Shown here piece by piece: positions 36,705 through 48,670 of a stretch of DNA of 64,000 nt. The stretch comes from Diploscapter coronatus (lineage: Eukaryota; Nematoda; Chromadorea; Rhabditida; Rhabditidae). A program made the position numbers and the translations under genes. Each line of letters starts with the position of its first letter. Positions within the stretch are counted from its first letter, which is position 1. The notes below the pieces were generated by a model that worked only from the letters and a program-made list of their open reading frames with translations, was not told the DNA's origin and ran no database searches. The DNA lies in NCBI GenBank assembly GCA_964036155.1, contig OZ038422.1, forward strand, positions 41,997,201 to 42,061,200, in the 5' to 3' direction.

Positions 36705-39700
36705 TTATTGCAATTTTGATAAATTAGTTGAATCCGTTTGAATATTTTGTAGATCTATATAGCCATAATAATGACTATTCTTCAGAACGTGATTCGATAT
36801 CTCGGTTTTTAGCTTAAATATATCTTGATTTAGTAGTAATTTTATAAGTATAAAATGAGTCATTACACATTCGAAGGAGGGTCTATCATTCGGATCATCG
36901 CACCAACAATTGCTCATCAATAAATATCTGAATTGCATAAATTAAAAAGGAAAATAACGTAAAATCTAATAGAAATCGACCCTCAAAAATTTTTGAACTA
37001 TCTATTGCCCAATTCTGATAATTTCAGAAATTATTTTATAGTGTTTCTTTGATTATGTAGAGTAAATTTAGACTTGATTTAAAGTCGTACTATCATTTGA
37101 TAGAGTTATGATAGCTTGAAAAATTCGAATTTGTTGAAAATTGGGAGATGAAAATAGACATCTATGAATCTCTCTTTTCGATTTTATGATATTAACGATA
37201 GAAAATATTACAATTGTTCCTCGCAAAGTTTTGGTTTTTCGAGACGGTTCCCATCAACTAGAAATCGTCGTAGTTTAGCTGATTCAATCCCTTTATATGG
37301 GATTTCACCGAACGAAAATATCTCCCAAATTGTAACACCAAAGGACCATCTAAATTAGACAATACCATTTTTCAAATGATATAGATTTTACACATCGCTC
37401 TTTTCACTAAATGACTTGAGTCCGAACGTTTCTGGCGCCGACCATCTGATAGGTAGTAATTTTTGATTGGATTTATTTTGATTCTCCTCTTCATTTGATT
37501 TAATTGACATTCCAAAGTCAGAAATCTGATTTTATAAAATTCCGATATCTATATTCTTTGTAGTTATAAGGTTACTTTGGCTACTTTTTCACTGGTTAAA
37601 AGAACATTCCTTGCAGCTAAATCTCTGTGTATTATATTTTTTGAAGAGATGTAGCACTAAAAGCATCGAAATATTTTCATTGATAAATGTGAAATGCAAA
37701 CCATTCCGTTGCTAATTTGCCAGCTGAAGGAAACGAATTCTTTCGAAACTTCTCTTTCATCCTAAAAATAAAACAAAAAGTATTCAGTCGAAAAAATATA
37801 ACCTCAATTTCATCTGCACTGATTTTGGAAAGGTATCCTTTCAAATCTCCTATTTGGCAATATTCGAGGATTATTCGTGGTAACTCTTCGTTCAATGAAT
37901 ATCCATACATACTAAATCATTCAGATAATTATTATTTATTGTTTGCAAAAAGCTACCAAACAACATTAGAATGATACTCGAGAAGTTTCATAATTTCGAC
38001 TTCTTTTCGAAAATCATTCAGCTCGTTTTCCGTTGCGTATTCGAGCATGCATTTGGCAGCAGCCTTCAAAATTTTGGAAAATTAGAAGGCATTTAGAAAA
38101 AAAAAAGTACTTCAGTCGTAAGTTCTGAGAGTTTCGAATACAATTGCATGTCGAAATTTTTAATTATTTTGAAAAGTGGTATATCGCCTAAATATAAATT
38201 TATAATTGCTAAATAAATCAATTGAGTAATAATTTACCATACAAGAAGCCTTTGTAAACTTCGGAGAATGTGCCATGCCCAATCAAAGTCTGCCGGTCAA
38301 TTTCTAATTTATCAGAATTTATCATCCATGGGTCGCTAAATTTATGAAAGTTTATTTCGAAGAACTTAATGTATATTGAAAATTGCCCTACTCGAGTACT
38401 GCTGCATCACTCAACCGATAATTGTTGCCTGATCTGAAAGATTCTATTGTTCATTTAAATACAATGATTCTCATATACGCTTTCGTTCTAAAGAATTTAA
38501 GGATTTCATTTTTCCTTCTGGAAGATATATAAATGCAAACAATCATGATAAATATGACGACTAATAATGCAATGACTGATGGTATCACAACTGCATAGAC
38601 TAAAATAATTACTATCTAATGTCGTATCTTACAATTCGATTAGATCTGACTTATTATTTTCTTATTGTCAGTTTTCGTTTCAAGGCTTGTGGTAATCGGT
38701 TTCGTCGATGTTTGTAGTAGCGGTGAAGTTCGTGAGGTTGATATCTTGCGTGTTGAAGATGTTGACGAATGGATTGTTGATTGCAAGGTTGAAAGTTTAG
38801 TTGGCCCTTTAGTTGTCAATGCTGTAGTAGCAGCTAAATTTAATCTTTTAGTAACGAATTCATTTCAATCGCAACAACTAATCATTTCTTTTAAGTAGGA
38901 TAAAATGTCTCTAAAGCGGTCCGAGACCATATTCATAATTATAAATGTTTTTTGTTATATATTTAGTTATACATTGCCTTACTCTTTAGCTCAGAGCAAT
39001 AAATTTCGTCAAAGTCGTGGTATGAAAGTAAATGGCAATTTAAACCATCACAAGTCGATACAGTCCATGTTCCATTGAAACATTTGTAAGTTACAAAAAA
39101 ACTCTTATTAGCATATATACACTGATCAGAGTCTGTGTCATTTAACTTGATCCAGACTCCCAAATATGGTTTTGAACATATCAACTCCCGCCTAAAACGA
39201 TTCATTAAAATCATCTTATTGTCATGAGAACAGCAAAACTTTATTTTTAATTATTTGTAACACATTCTTCATAGGCAAATTTTGTCATTTTTAGGCCTAA
39301 GAGTTTCTTATATGCTTGTCAAATTTCAGGATGATTCGTTCATGTAAATGCTAACTCTTCGTGTTAAATTAGATAATTTTAATTCACACTTTTACCCGCC
39401 ACTATATAATTAATTTATTGGAAGTTAAATAACATCTCACATGCATACGCCTTCATCATTTGTTGTATTCGCCAGTGTACTAAATGTAATAGTTTGGTTA
39501 CCAATGTCGCATTTTGTTTCATTCTAAATAAATTTATCTTTAGACGTTTTTATAGTTAATTACCCCAGGTTGGAGGGGCTGTATTGGATCGGGGCATTTA
39601 GAGCACGAATCTAAATAGAAATTTATCGACGACAATATCTCATACTTATTACTTTTCATGAAAATTTCATTAAATATGCTTTAATCTTTATCGATATCTT

Positions 39701-41695
39701 GTTAAAATGTGTAAAATATTAGGATTACTTTCATCGCTCTCATAGCAGTATAGTTGATCGACTGGATAATAATTGCCACGAACTTCTGTCATCCAAGTCG
39801 AATTTATGCACATATAGTACATTTTGTCCAGACCAGTCACACAGCTACTTTTACCTTTGTCAGTGAGGTGTGCAACGATCGACGCGTCTTGATCACATTG
39901 AGTATAATATCTTAAATCAAGCAGTGATTTGTTTACACTTCTGATAAAACTTCATCAAACTCAAATAATATCGGAGTCATACCTGCATGTATTTTCATCA
40001 ACTGTATCACAGTCAGTGAAACTGTCTAGAATTGTTGCATTGGTACATTTAGCCCCAGAATCCTAAATTTTTCTCGATGATATAATTTTAATTCAGCACT
40101 ATTGATTTGTATCCAAAATCGAATTCGTACGTTCGACTGCAGTACTGTTGGTGGAGGCTGGAAGCAGGTAGAACATGCGGCTAAATTTAATTAATGTTTT
40201 TGTCATATATTTAGTTACACATTGCCTTACTCTTTGGCCCAACGCAATAAATTTCGCTAAATTCGTAATATGAAGATAATTGGCAAGTTTCATCATCACA
40301 AGCCAATGTAGTCCATTTTCCATTGAAACAATTGTAATTTACATAAAAACTCTTATTAGCATATATACACTGATCAGAGTCTGTGTCATTTAACTTGATC
40401 CAGACTCCCAAATATGGTTTTGGACACGTCACTTCCCACCTTAAAACGATCCATTAAAGCCATTTTATTGCCATGAGAATAACGAAATTAATTTTTAACT
40501 ATTTGTAACACATTCTTAATAGGTTAATTTTGTCATATTTTTAGGCCTAAGGGTTTCTTATATGCTTGTCAAATTTCAGAATGATTCATTCATGTAAATG
40601 TTAACTCTTCGTGTTTTATTTGAGAACTTTAGTTCACTTTTACCCGCCACTATAATTAATTTATTGGAAGTTAAATAACATCTCACATGCATACGCCTTC
40701 ATCATTTGTTGTATTCGCCAGTGTACTAAATGTAATAGTTTGGTTACCAATGTCGCATTTTGTTTCATTCTAAATAAATTTATCTTTAGACGTTTTTATA
40801 GTTAATTACCCCAGGTTGGAGGGGCTGTATTGGATCGGGGCATTTAGAGCACGAATCTAAATAGAAATTTATCGACGACAATATCTCATACTTATTACTT
40901 TTCATGAAAATTAAATTAAACATGCTCTAAGTTTTATCGATATTTTGTTAAAATGTGTAAAATATTAGGATTACTTTCATCACTCTCATAGCAGTATAGT
41001 TGATCGACGCCTGGATAATAATCACCACGCCATTCTGCCATCCAGGTCGAATTTATGCACAAGAAATACATACTGGACAGACCAGTCAAACAGCTACTTT
41101 TATCGTTGTCAGTGAGGTGTGCAACGATTGAAGCCCGTCTAATACATTGAGCATAATATCTTAAATCAAGCAATGATTTGTTTATTTTTTAATAAAACTT
41201 CGTCAAACTCAAATAATATCGGAATCATACCTGCATGTATTTGCATCAACTTGATCGTCGTCAGTGAAACTGTCTAAGATTGGTGCATTGGTACATTTAG
41301 CCCCAGAATCCTAAATTTTTCTCGATGATATAATTTTAATTCAGCACTATTGATTTGTATCCAAAATCGAATTCGTACTCCTGGCTGCAGAACTGTTGGT
41401 GGGGAGTGTGAGCAGGCAGAACATGCATCTAAATTATTGAATGAATTTATGCAAATTTTCATAATTGTACTGATTGGTGAAGTAGTTAGGAAGATAACAA
41501 TGCTGGTGTTCGTGAAATCACATATTATTTAGTTCATGAGTTAATGTTTATTTTCGTTGTTTACTGAGAATATGGTTCAAAATCCATCTGGGATTTTTCT
41601 CAAAACTCACCTTCACCTCGACAACAGAAGACAATAAACGTAACTATAATGAATAGTGTTTTGTTTATAAAGCAGTTCGAATAATCGATATTCAT
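36705..41695 (-). CDS. Receptor tyrosine kinase B, duplicated ectodomain
   Basis: Twenty-six exons join in phase to about 902 residues. The signal peptide exon (41611-41695) has the same 85-nt length as in kinase A. Two six-exon ectodomain units follow. Exon lengths are 50, 80, 185, 47, 83 and 209 nt in the first, and 50, 80, 182, 47, 83 and 209 nt in the second. A long Ser/Thr-rich stalk (38651-38833), one membrane helix (38479-38599) and a tyrosine kinase complete it. The kinase has LIGHGTFSEVYKG, AAAK for the usual [15 protein letters not shown] and WSAPE. The lysine is kept, so activity is likely. The two units are nearly identical at DNA level, introns included, which points to a recent duplication. 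Kinase A carries only one unit. The last two exons rest on short splice signals but match kinase A. Confidence 0.9.
38940..41430. repeat. Tandem duplication, two units of about 1.25 kb
   Basis: Unit 38940-40185 and unit 40186-41430 are direct repeats offset by about 1,246-1,248 bp. Stretches such as 39426-39660 and 40674-40908 are almost identical through introns and exons. The duplication adds six whole exons and keeps phase 1 at both ends. Confidence 0.9.
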
Positions 41696-42165
41696 TTAGA
41701 TTAGACAATGTAGAGTATTCTCCACTTAATCAATAACAGTTCGCGTCAACTTTCGACAATTTTAATTCTAATGCTCGTTAGTTTTCTAGAGAACAATTTA
41801 CGGACAATCAGTTCCGGAATGAAAGAGTATATGAAAATATCATTATTTGTACACTAGTTGAATTTAAAAACTTTCAAGCATTAACATTTGATTATGAGCA
41901 GAAAACTAACGGATTTTTCGATCGTTTTAAGCTGTGAATTATCGGGTTTAAATTGACGGTTCATGTGTAATGCTCCGTCTGATACGAAAGAGATAATACT
42001 ATTAATACTTCCTTGATAGAACATTTTTATGTATGAAAATGGAAAGAATAACGACAGAGATATTTTTAAATGAATGCAGTAACCTTACAATATACAAGAA
42101 TTAAGGTATTTGATAGAATAATGCATGCACATATTATCCCATAATAATTTATTTGATTATCACTC

Positions 42166-42415
42166 AGGCGCCATTTGGTAACATTTTGATGAGGGGCTTC
42201 ATGCCTAATTAGGTTAATGGCTGTAAACGGTTTCCCTGTTGGAAAAATTTAGAAGGCCGCTGCAGGAAGAAGCTGCGGCACAAAAGTGATCATAACTTTC
42301 GATAGGATGGACCGTTTTTGAAACTCTAGAAAACTTTTATTCACAATCTCGACCATCACACTATATCAAATTTACCAAATTAAACCTATTTTTAAAAACC
42401 ACTTGACCCCTCTGA
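42166..42415. mobile_element. hAT-like element, partial copy
   Basis: It matches the left half of the 6486-7357 element in reverse orientation (blocks GGCGCCATTTGGTAA, CGGTCCATCC complement, ACTTGACCCCTCT end). Only one terminus is recognisable. Confidence 0.65.
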
Positions 42416-42868
42416 TCATAGTGTCAAAATGCGAAAAATTTCCAGATCCTTGCTGTCTTTCTTGATTCACTCGATCCGATTTTGTGATAATCACTTTTTG
42501 AACAGGTCCGCGGCGACTCGAGTATATTTTTTCCAATCCTTTAATTCTATTTATTTTTATTTATCATATTCTGATGCTGATCATAATGGAATTTTTATGC
42601 TAATTTAATGCGATCGTTACTGTTTTGGACAATTTTGCTCAATTTTTTGTTGGTCAGAAGTGGCATTTGTTATAAAAATTTTAGATCAATAAATTTTTAG
42701 GTGAAGAATCTTATATCAAAAAGTATAAATTTCATAGTATTATAAAATTACAAATGCAAAGTTTTACCGGCTTAGAGATGACTGTTCATCAGATGCAGTT
42801 TGTAGAACCTCCGACTTTCCCGATGTGCACTTTCAAAATTCGCTGCTTATGTTCTCTTCAAATCAGTT

Positions 42869-42947
42869 CTAGGGAGAATGATCGTCAGAAACCCTCAGCG
42901 ACCTACCCTCTCTAGTTTCTTTTCGTCTGACGAAAGTGCTCCCTAGG
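42869..42947. mobile_element. CCTAGGGAG MITE, copy 3
   Basis: Ends CTAGGGAGAATGATCGTCAG and CTGACGAAAGTGCTCCCTAG match the copy at 17941-18019 in the opposite orientation. It is intergenic. Confidence 0.75.
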
Positions 42948-43588
42948 CCTGTGTTATGAATAAATTGTCTTGTGTTTTATCATAAATCTTATTATCGATC
43001 AAAATTTATTATCTGATTCTTCGTCTGCATTTATAAAGAAAAAAGGAAACTGATTGCAAAATATTAACGGGGTGATCATTATTTTTACTCAGCGAATTTC
43101 AAAATGATAGTATTTTTAGGTAATTCTATGGATCTACTTTCATCGTGAAATCCCACTGATCTTGAAAGGAAAACTCATATTGCCAGAAAATTAAATAAAA
43201 AAGCTAGTTTGAGTATCAAAACAGAATTTTGCCAATACTGCTTTAAAATAATAAACTAATCGAATATATGATCTGATTCTAGTTCTTATTTATGTTTCTG
43301 GTCGGTAAAAAGTAAAACTTTTTCTCCAATCGGAATATATTTTTTTTAAATTCAATGACAATGACAAAACAAATGACAGTAAAATAAAAAGAAAAAGGTT
43401 CTAACTGCTATTATTCTCTTGATTATTATCAAGGTGAGGAAATGGCTATTCAAGCATGAAGGTCGTATATCATTGCTTGAAGCTTTCCCTCATAGTTTCG
43501 ACGAATTATTTTTTCGAGTGAGGGAAGTTAGTTAGCCTTATGTTTTCTCAAGCCATTCTCTCATCCCGATAACCAATTATTCAGGCTC

Positions 43589-45229
43589 TCAATAAGACAA
43601 GAAAATTCCGTTAAGGTAGAGGGAAGATGTGATGATCATTCTGAGCAGGCCAACGAAAGTGGTCACTCCGAGGGTGACGATAGTGAACAACTGCAGGAAC
43701 GAGTCGCATTGCACCTCCTCTTCCTTGCAGAATACAGGAAGCACCAGAGTGAGCAGATAGACGTGGCTAAATTGGAAAAAAATTACTAAAAATGGATAAT
43801 TGTGGATGAGTATGAGATGAATAAACGTAATTTTGCATTATCAGAAATTATCATGACTTCTGGGCTGAATAAGCTAAATTTTCAGATCGAAATAATCTTT
43901 TATTTTGAAAGTAAATAAACTCACACAACGGTGATGACCACCCAGAGCACGACTCTCACAATTCGCATGAAAGTCACGCAGAACTCGTGTTTTGGGCCGA
44001 CAATTCCTTCCTGAAAAGTGATATTCAAGACTTTCAAAAAAATTCTGAAAATTTATCTAATTTTGAATGAATTTTTTTTTTGATAAATAAGAAAAGTTGT
44101 GAACTTCCGAATAGTCATTTTTTCTTCATGAATATCCGATAATAATTGAAACTATTTAAGGAAAAAAGAGATCATTAAAAAAATTTAAAAAACGAGAGAC
44201 TAATTATATACATTTCTTCTCTGGTTGATTCTGGCGAAAACGAGAATGATGATGAGGACTCCATAGTAGATGAGCCAGTAGGGCAGGTTCGGCTGCTCGA
44301 CACAGACACCGATGTGCAGGTAGCCGACCACAGCCACGGCGATTCCGAGGGCCAAGGCCAGCAGGAGAAAAATGACCGAGAATACTACTGAACAACCATT
44401 TACTTTTTCTTAGATGCAATAAGATTATTGCTACTTTGAAATATGCAAAAACAAGACGAGGAAAAATTATAAATCTCAAACTTTGAAAGTAAACGGGAGA
44501 AGATTGGCTCTAAAAACCTCGAGACGTAAAATTATCGTAAGGGTGCAAAAATTCTCTTCCAGCATGATAGAGTTGCATAAAAATCTCAAATATTTTCTCT
44601 TTTCGAAGATAATTGATGGAAGAAGTTACATATCTTTCCAAATTGACTTTTTCTATTTTATGTTGGAGAAAGAAAAGACTTACTGTCATAGCACAAAATG
44701 TCCTCGATATTGCCCATAATCCGAAGAATGGGTGGGTCTTTGTCATCATTGTCTGTCAGCTTCTCCTTCAGAGCTTCTAAAGCGAATTGTCCCATCGAGT
44801 ATGTGATTATTAGAAATTAGAAGTTAGGAACAATGAATGTTTTTATTCAAAATGACGACGAAAAGAAAGTGAGAGAGAGGGGAAACGACGAAACAAACTG
44901 CAAGAAAAAGACCGAAAAAATTCAAAATCTTGATCTCTAAAGATTTCATATTTTTAGGATCCTCCCTTCTATACCTTTTTCGAAAAAGAAATTATTCGCA
45001 ATAATTTGATAATTTAGTGATAGGAAATATTTCAGAATTGGTCGCTACGCTCTTATCCACGCTTGGTATTTTATAGAATAAGTTTTAAATTTAATATGGT
45101 AGAATCTCGTAGAAGCAAATAATGAACAATATTTTAGAAAACAAGTTTTCCAAATTATTATTTTTTTGCATAATTTAAAGATAAAATATTCTTACGCCCT
45201 TCTTCCTCCATCAACTGTTGTTTGGCCAT
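43589..45229 (-). CDS. Four-transmembrane array protein 4
   Basis: Exons 45196-45229, 44684-44776, 44212-44387, 43925-44010 and 43589-43766 join in phase to 188 residues. The short N-terminus is charged. A single Cys (ILCYD) precedes helix 1. The helix 1-2 loop reads CVEQPNLPYWL with YYGVL after it. The helix 3-4 loop reads EEEVQC. The C-terminal tail after helix 4 is short and lacks the CC motif of genes 1-3. Exons 44212-44387 and 43589-43766 are noticeably GC-richer than the surroundings. The shared upstream module is at 45639. Function unknown. Confidence 0.85.
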
Positions 45230-45638
45230 TACTTTTGATTGACGGCTCGATGCTCGATCAGGTATTCTAAATCAAAATACTTATTTCTTCCCAAAAAGAT
45301 CTAAATGAAAAAGGAATAACAGGCAGGACACAGTACAATGACTTTCAGTTAATGAAGAGCAGATAGCGTACTTTCCGAGTCTATTTGAAATTTAGATTCG
45401 TGATTTTCAGGATTCATTTCTCTCTCTGACCTAGAATAAATTCGGGTAGAAAAAGTTACATATTTCCGAATTATGAAACAGAACAACCAAGAACAATGAT
45501 AATCGTGTTATTTGTCACGAGAAAAAAGTTGGAGTGAAAAATCTCCTGAGATGATTTGCCTCATTCGAGTCTGAACAACAGTTGATAGCATTTAGTCCTT
45601 TGTTGTGTTTCTTCAAACTCTTTCGATTCGAAAGATCT

Positions 45639-45795
45639 GGAGTTTGTTTCATTGAGTGATGTCCCCGATATGTTCACTATTTTCAGTTGTTCCTGCCGAA
45701 GAGTGAGTTTTTTTTTTTCAAACCCCGCTTTACACTCGACGAAATCATCCTTTATGTTGAAGTGTTCATTAATCTTCCCCATTCGATTTTACCCC
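45639..45795 (-). promoter_or_regulatory. Shared upstream module, array gene 4
   Basis: GGAGTTTGTTTCATTGAG is followed by CAGTTGTTCCTGCCGAA, GAGTGAGTTTTTTT and GCTTTACACTCG, closely matching the modules of array genes 1 and 3. It is about 410 bp from the start codon. Confidence 0.6.
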
Positions 45796-46206
45796 ATAAA
45801 ACGATTGCAAAACAACCGATTTGAAGAAAACAGGGCACATTTATTCGTTTTGCGCTTTTTAAAATTTATTTATTTTTATAAAATGCATTGGTTACAAATT
45901 TCTGGAAAAATAAAGATCAATGACCGATCATAAATTCTGGTTCCGATATTGATTCCGACTTGACGAAAAATTGAACTCCAGGTTCCGGATTTTTTCAAAA
46001 AGCATTTCTGTCCGGTCTTTGATAAAAATAACAAAGGAGCAAATCATGACTTTATTGGCAAGAAGCAGCATAAAAATGAAATAATAGAACAAATTTGAGC
46101 ACCGTTAAATTAGATATGTAATTTATCGCAACATAGTGTAAAAGTGAAAATCGAAAAATAAACGTAATACCATACACAGAGTGTGGATATCCTATTTTAC
46201 CTTTAT

Positions 46207-46343
46207 GGGCAACCTGGAAAAAAGTAGTTGCAATATTTGCATCGTTCTATACGAAATAGCAAAGGAAGAGAATATTTTCCTAACAAACCCTATACTATTT
46301 CGCATGCAATGATGCTACGATGCAACTACTTTGCAAATTGCCC
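46207..46343. mobile_element. MITE family B, copy 2
   Basis: Ends GGGCAACCTGGAAAAAAGTA and TACTTTGCAAATTGCCC form an inverted repeat. The interior carries ACGAAATAG and its complement CTATTTCG, also seen in the copy at 48735-48866. Confidence 0.65.
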
Positions 46344-46470
46344 TTCATGTTCTAAAAAATACTGGCCCCTAAATTCAAAGTCACGATGAATAAAAACTCA
46401 TGAAATTACGAACCTTCACTGATAATTACTCTTGAGTGTACTTGCAAATGAAACGAATCATTTGTATTGT

Positions 46471-48670
46471 CTAATCTTGGGTCTGTACTTCCTTGTACTT
46501 TTTATTATAATTCTTGACTTTAGTCCAAAGCTGTAGAATATAGATATATACAAGTGGAGAACACGTGGTCCATAGTAAGCAAAAGTCGTACTCTAAAATA
46601 ATGATGAAGTAATAATAAACTATGAAGATCGATAGGTTAAAATTAATTTTCAAGTAAGTAGTAGCCAGAATAACGTGTTATCAAAAATTCAGATTTTTGA
46701 ATGAAATCGGTTTAAAAATGCCGAGGTCTATTTTTAACTAGGAATTTTGGCAATTATGTGCAACATTTTTAATCGATTTTGCCCGTAATACAATCTTGCA
46801 AGTCAATATCATTGCTCTGATCCATGTTCTATGGGAATCATGCTAGCTCTGAGAAAGAAAAAAGCTGATTCCAAGGTTGATTGAAAATTCATTATTATGT
46901 GCAAACTGTGTTATTGTTACTTATCGAGTTTAGTCTCGAGTCTTGAATACCAAAACCGCATTCGTAACATGGTGCGGGATTAGCAGACAACAGAAAGTAA
47001 CCAAACATAATCCTGTAATTGCCTTTCTAATTTCATTAATAAACGTCCTATTTACAATGCTACTTACCACAGACTATTTTTTATTTTACTAATTTTAAAT
47101 AATCTCAAATTATCCTACCATATCCCAAGTATAATGAAGATGTACTTAACGACGCAGTTAGGGATTTCACACAGTTTTACCTTCTCGCTCTTAAATTATG
47201 ATATTAAAAAATAAAGGTAAAATTTCGGAAATGATAAAATTTTGCACACAACTAGATTTCGAAATAAGAGAATTTGTTCTACCTTCCTTATAAGGGAAAT
47301 TTCAGAAGTATGTTCACATCTGATTTGGCTACTTTTTCACCAAATCAGAAGCGGACATCTCAAAAATTTTCCTTGTTAGCCAAATCTACTTTCTGACTAT
47401 TCAATAGTTTCTAAATAGGGTTATTACAGGTTTTTGTATCGAAAAGTTTAGCTATTTCCGAACTGCCAAAGAATGCACCTATTATACATTGGTGTACAAA
47501 TGTTTGGAACTATGCATAAATTTGGAATGATATTTTCTGGATTTTTCGTGAAAATCTCGAACACCATTGTGAATCACTGATACTCTTTACCTCTTTTAAT
47601 TCTCGAAAGAATCAGTAAACTTATATCAGTTAAGGTAGGGACCGCCAAGCCCCGCCCCTTTCACTTGATTCAATATTGTCCATAGTTGGTAATTCTTTCG
47701 ATTATCGACGATTTTTCTTATTTTATTTTTGTTTTTAATAGTTGATCGGTACCTACTACACAATTCGATACCACTCTTTCACGTGGTGATATCGATTTAT
47801 TGATTGGGTGCGAAAAAAAGTCCGCAAATGCGCGTCAAATTATGGCAATGCTAATATTTCGAGATATAAGAGAGGCACATCAAATTTTTTTTATGAATCA
47901 GTACACCTAGTTGACATGTACAAAATATGTAAAAATCAGAAAAATCCTAGGACGCGCGGCTGAGATCCTGATAATCCGCGAAAATATAAAAGAAGCCAAT
48001 GCTGATTGGAAGAGAGTGCAGAGAAAAAGATCCCCAAAGGCAGGGAAAGAAAGGGGGGGGAGCGAGCGGCAGTGTCTTTTGCAGATAGGCCACGCCCCTT
48101 TCCCTTGTCCACGAAAAGGAGCGATTTTGCCTATTTTTCGCGTTAAATTTTATATCAAATTTTTTTATCAGTAACGTATTTTTTCGATGGAGATGGTTAG
48201 AGGGACACCTCAGCTCCTGAAAAATGTAGGAAACATAGTGTCAGAGTCAATTTGTCAAAAGGACTGGCGGTCCCTAAGTTAAGGTGTAAAGTTGAAATCA
48301 TTTGAAGATTTCATCATTATTCCAAGCATTTTGACTATTAATTATGTAAACTTACAATAAGATCCCCAGCGGTTACAACGAAAATCGTTAGAAGCATCAA
48401 AATTCCGTAAACAATCATCCAAATCGAGAGGTACGATACACATACGCACTTATTATTAAAACCAATTACTCCGACTACGATGAACCCAACTGGAACTAGT
48501 AAGAACACTAAAAGTAATTTCAAGTATATAATCGTTGATTCAGAAAGAAACTTACTAGCTAATAATAAAACGAGTGAAAATAATAAGAGAATGCTGATTC
48601 CTTTGTAACCCCACCCACGAATGGGACTGTTGCGTTTTGGTGCGTCAGATTGGATTTCCAACGGACCCAT
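46471..48670 (-). CDS. Four-transmembrane array protein 5 (diverged)
   Basis: Exons 48556-48670, 48356-48507, 47119-47189, 46957-47012 and 46471-46592 join in phase to 171 residues. The exon phases match the other array genes. The helix 1-2 loop has Cys and WMIVYGIL but has lost the LP residues. The helix 3-4 segment (MFGYFLLS, then CYEC) lines up with YGLYL and DPxC of genes 1 and 2. An upstream block at 48895-48952 resembles exon 1 of gene 6 (GQRG, then GT), but its ATG is ATA, so translation probably starts in the next exon. A 655-bp transposon fills most of intron 2. It is likely a decaying or fast-evolving member and may be a pseudogene, although all frames remain open. Confidence 0.68.
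47630..48284. mobile_element. TTAAGG-flanked non-autonomous transposon (655 bp)
   Basis: The ends TAGGGACCGCCA and TGGCGGTCCCTA are inverted repeats, and TTAAGG flanks each side as a direct repeat. This recalls TTAA-targeting elements, although the exact duplication is uncertain. A GC-rich hairpin and an 87-codon chance frame lie inside. It occupies an intron of array gene 5. Confidence 0.75.

Larger units (their letters stand above)
41696..43588. other. Intergenic with transposon remnants, no gene seen
   Basis: Upstream of kinase B no exon is supported. The region holds an hAT-like fragment (42166-42415) and a CCTAGGGAG MITE (42869-42947). Confidence 0.55.
45230..46470. other. Upstream region of array gene 4
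   Basis: It holds the shared module and MITE family B copy 2. No further gene is supported. Confidence 0.5.

Noticed and set aside
42166..42415. Independent transposon family
   Set aside because: Its blocks match the hAT-like element at 6486-7357 in reverse orientation, so it is a fragment of that family.
47911..48174. 87-codon plus-strand frame
   Set aside because: It lies wholly inside the TTAAGG-flanked transposon and is basic and low in complexity, with no transposase features.
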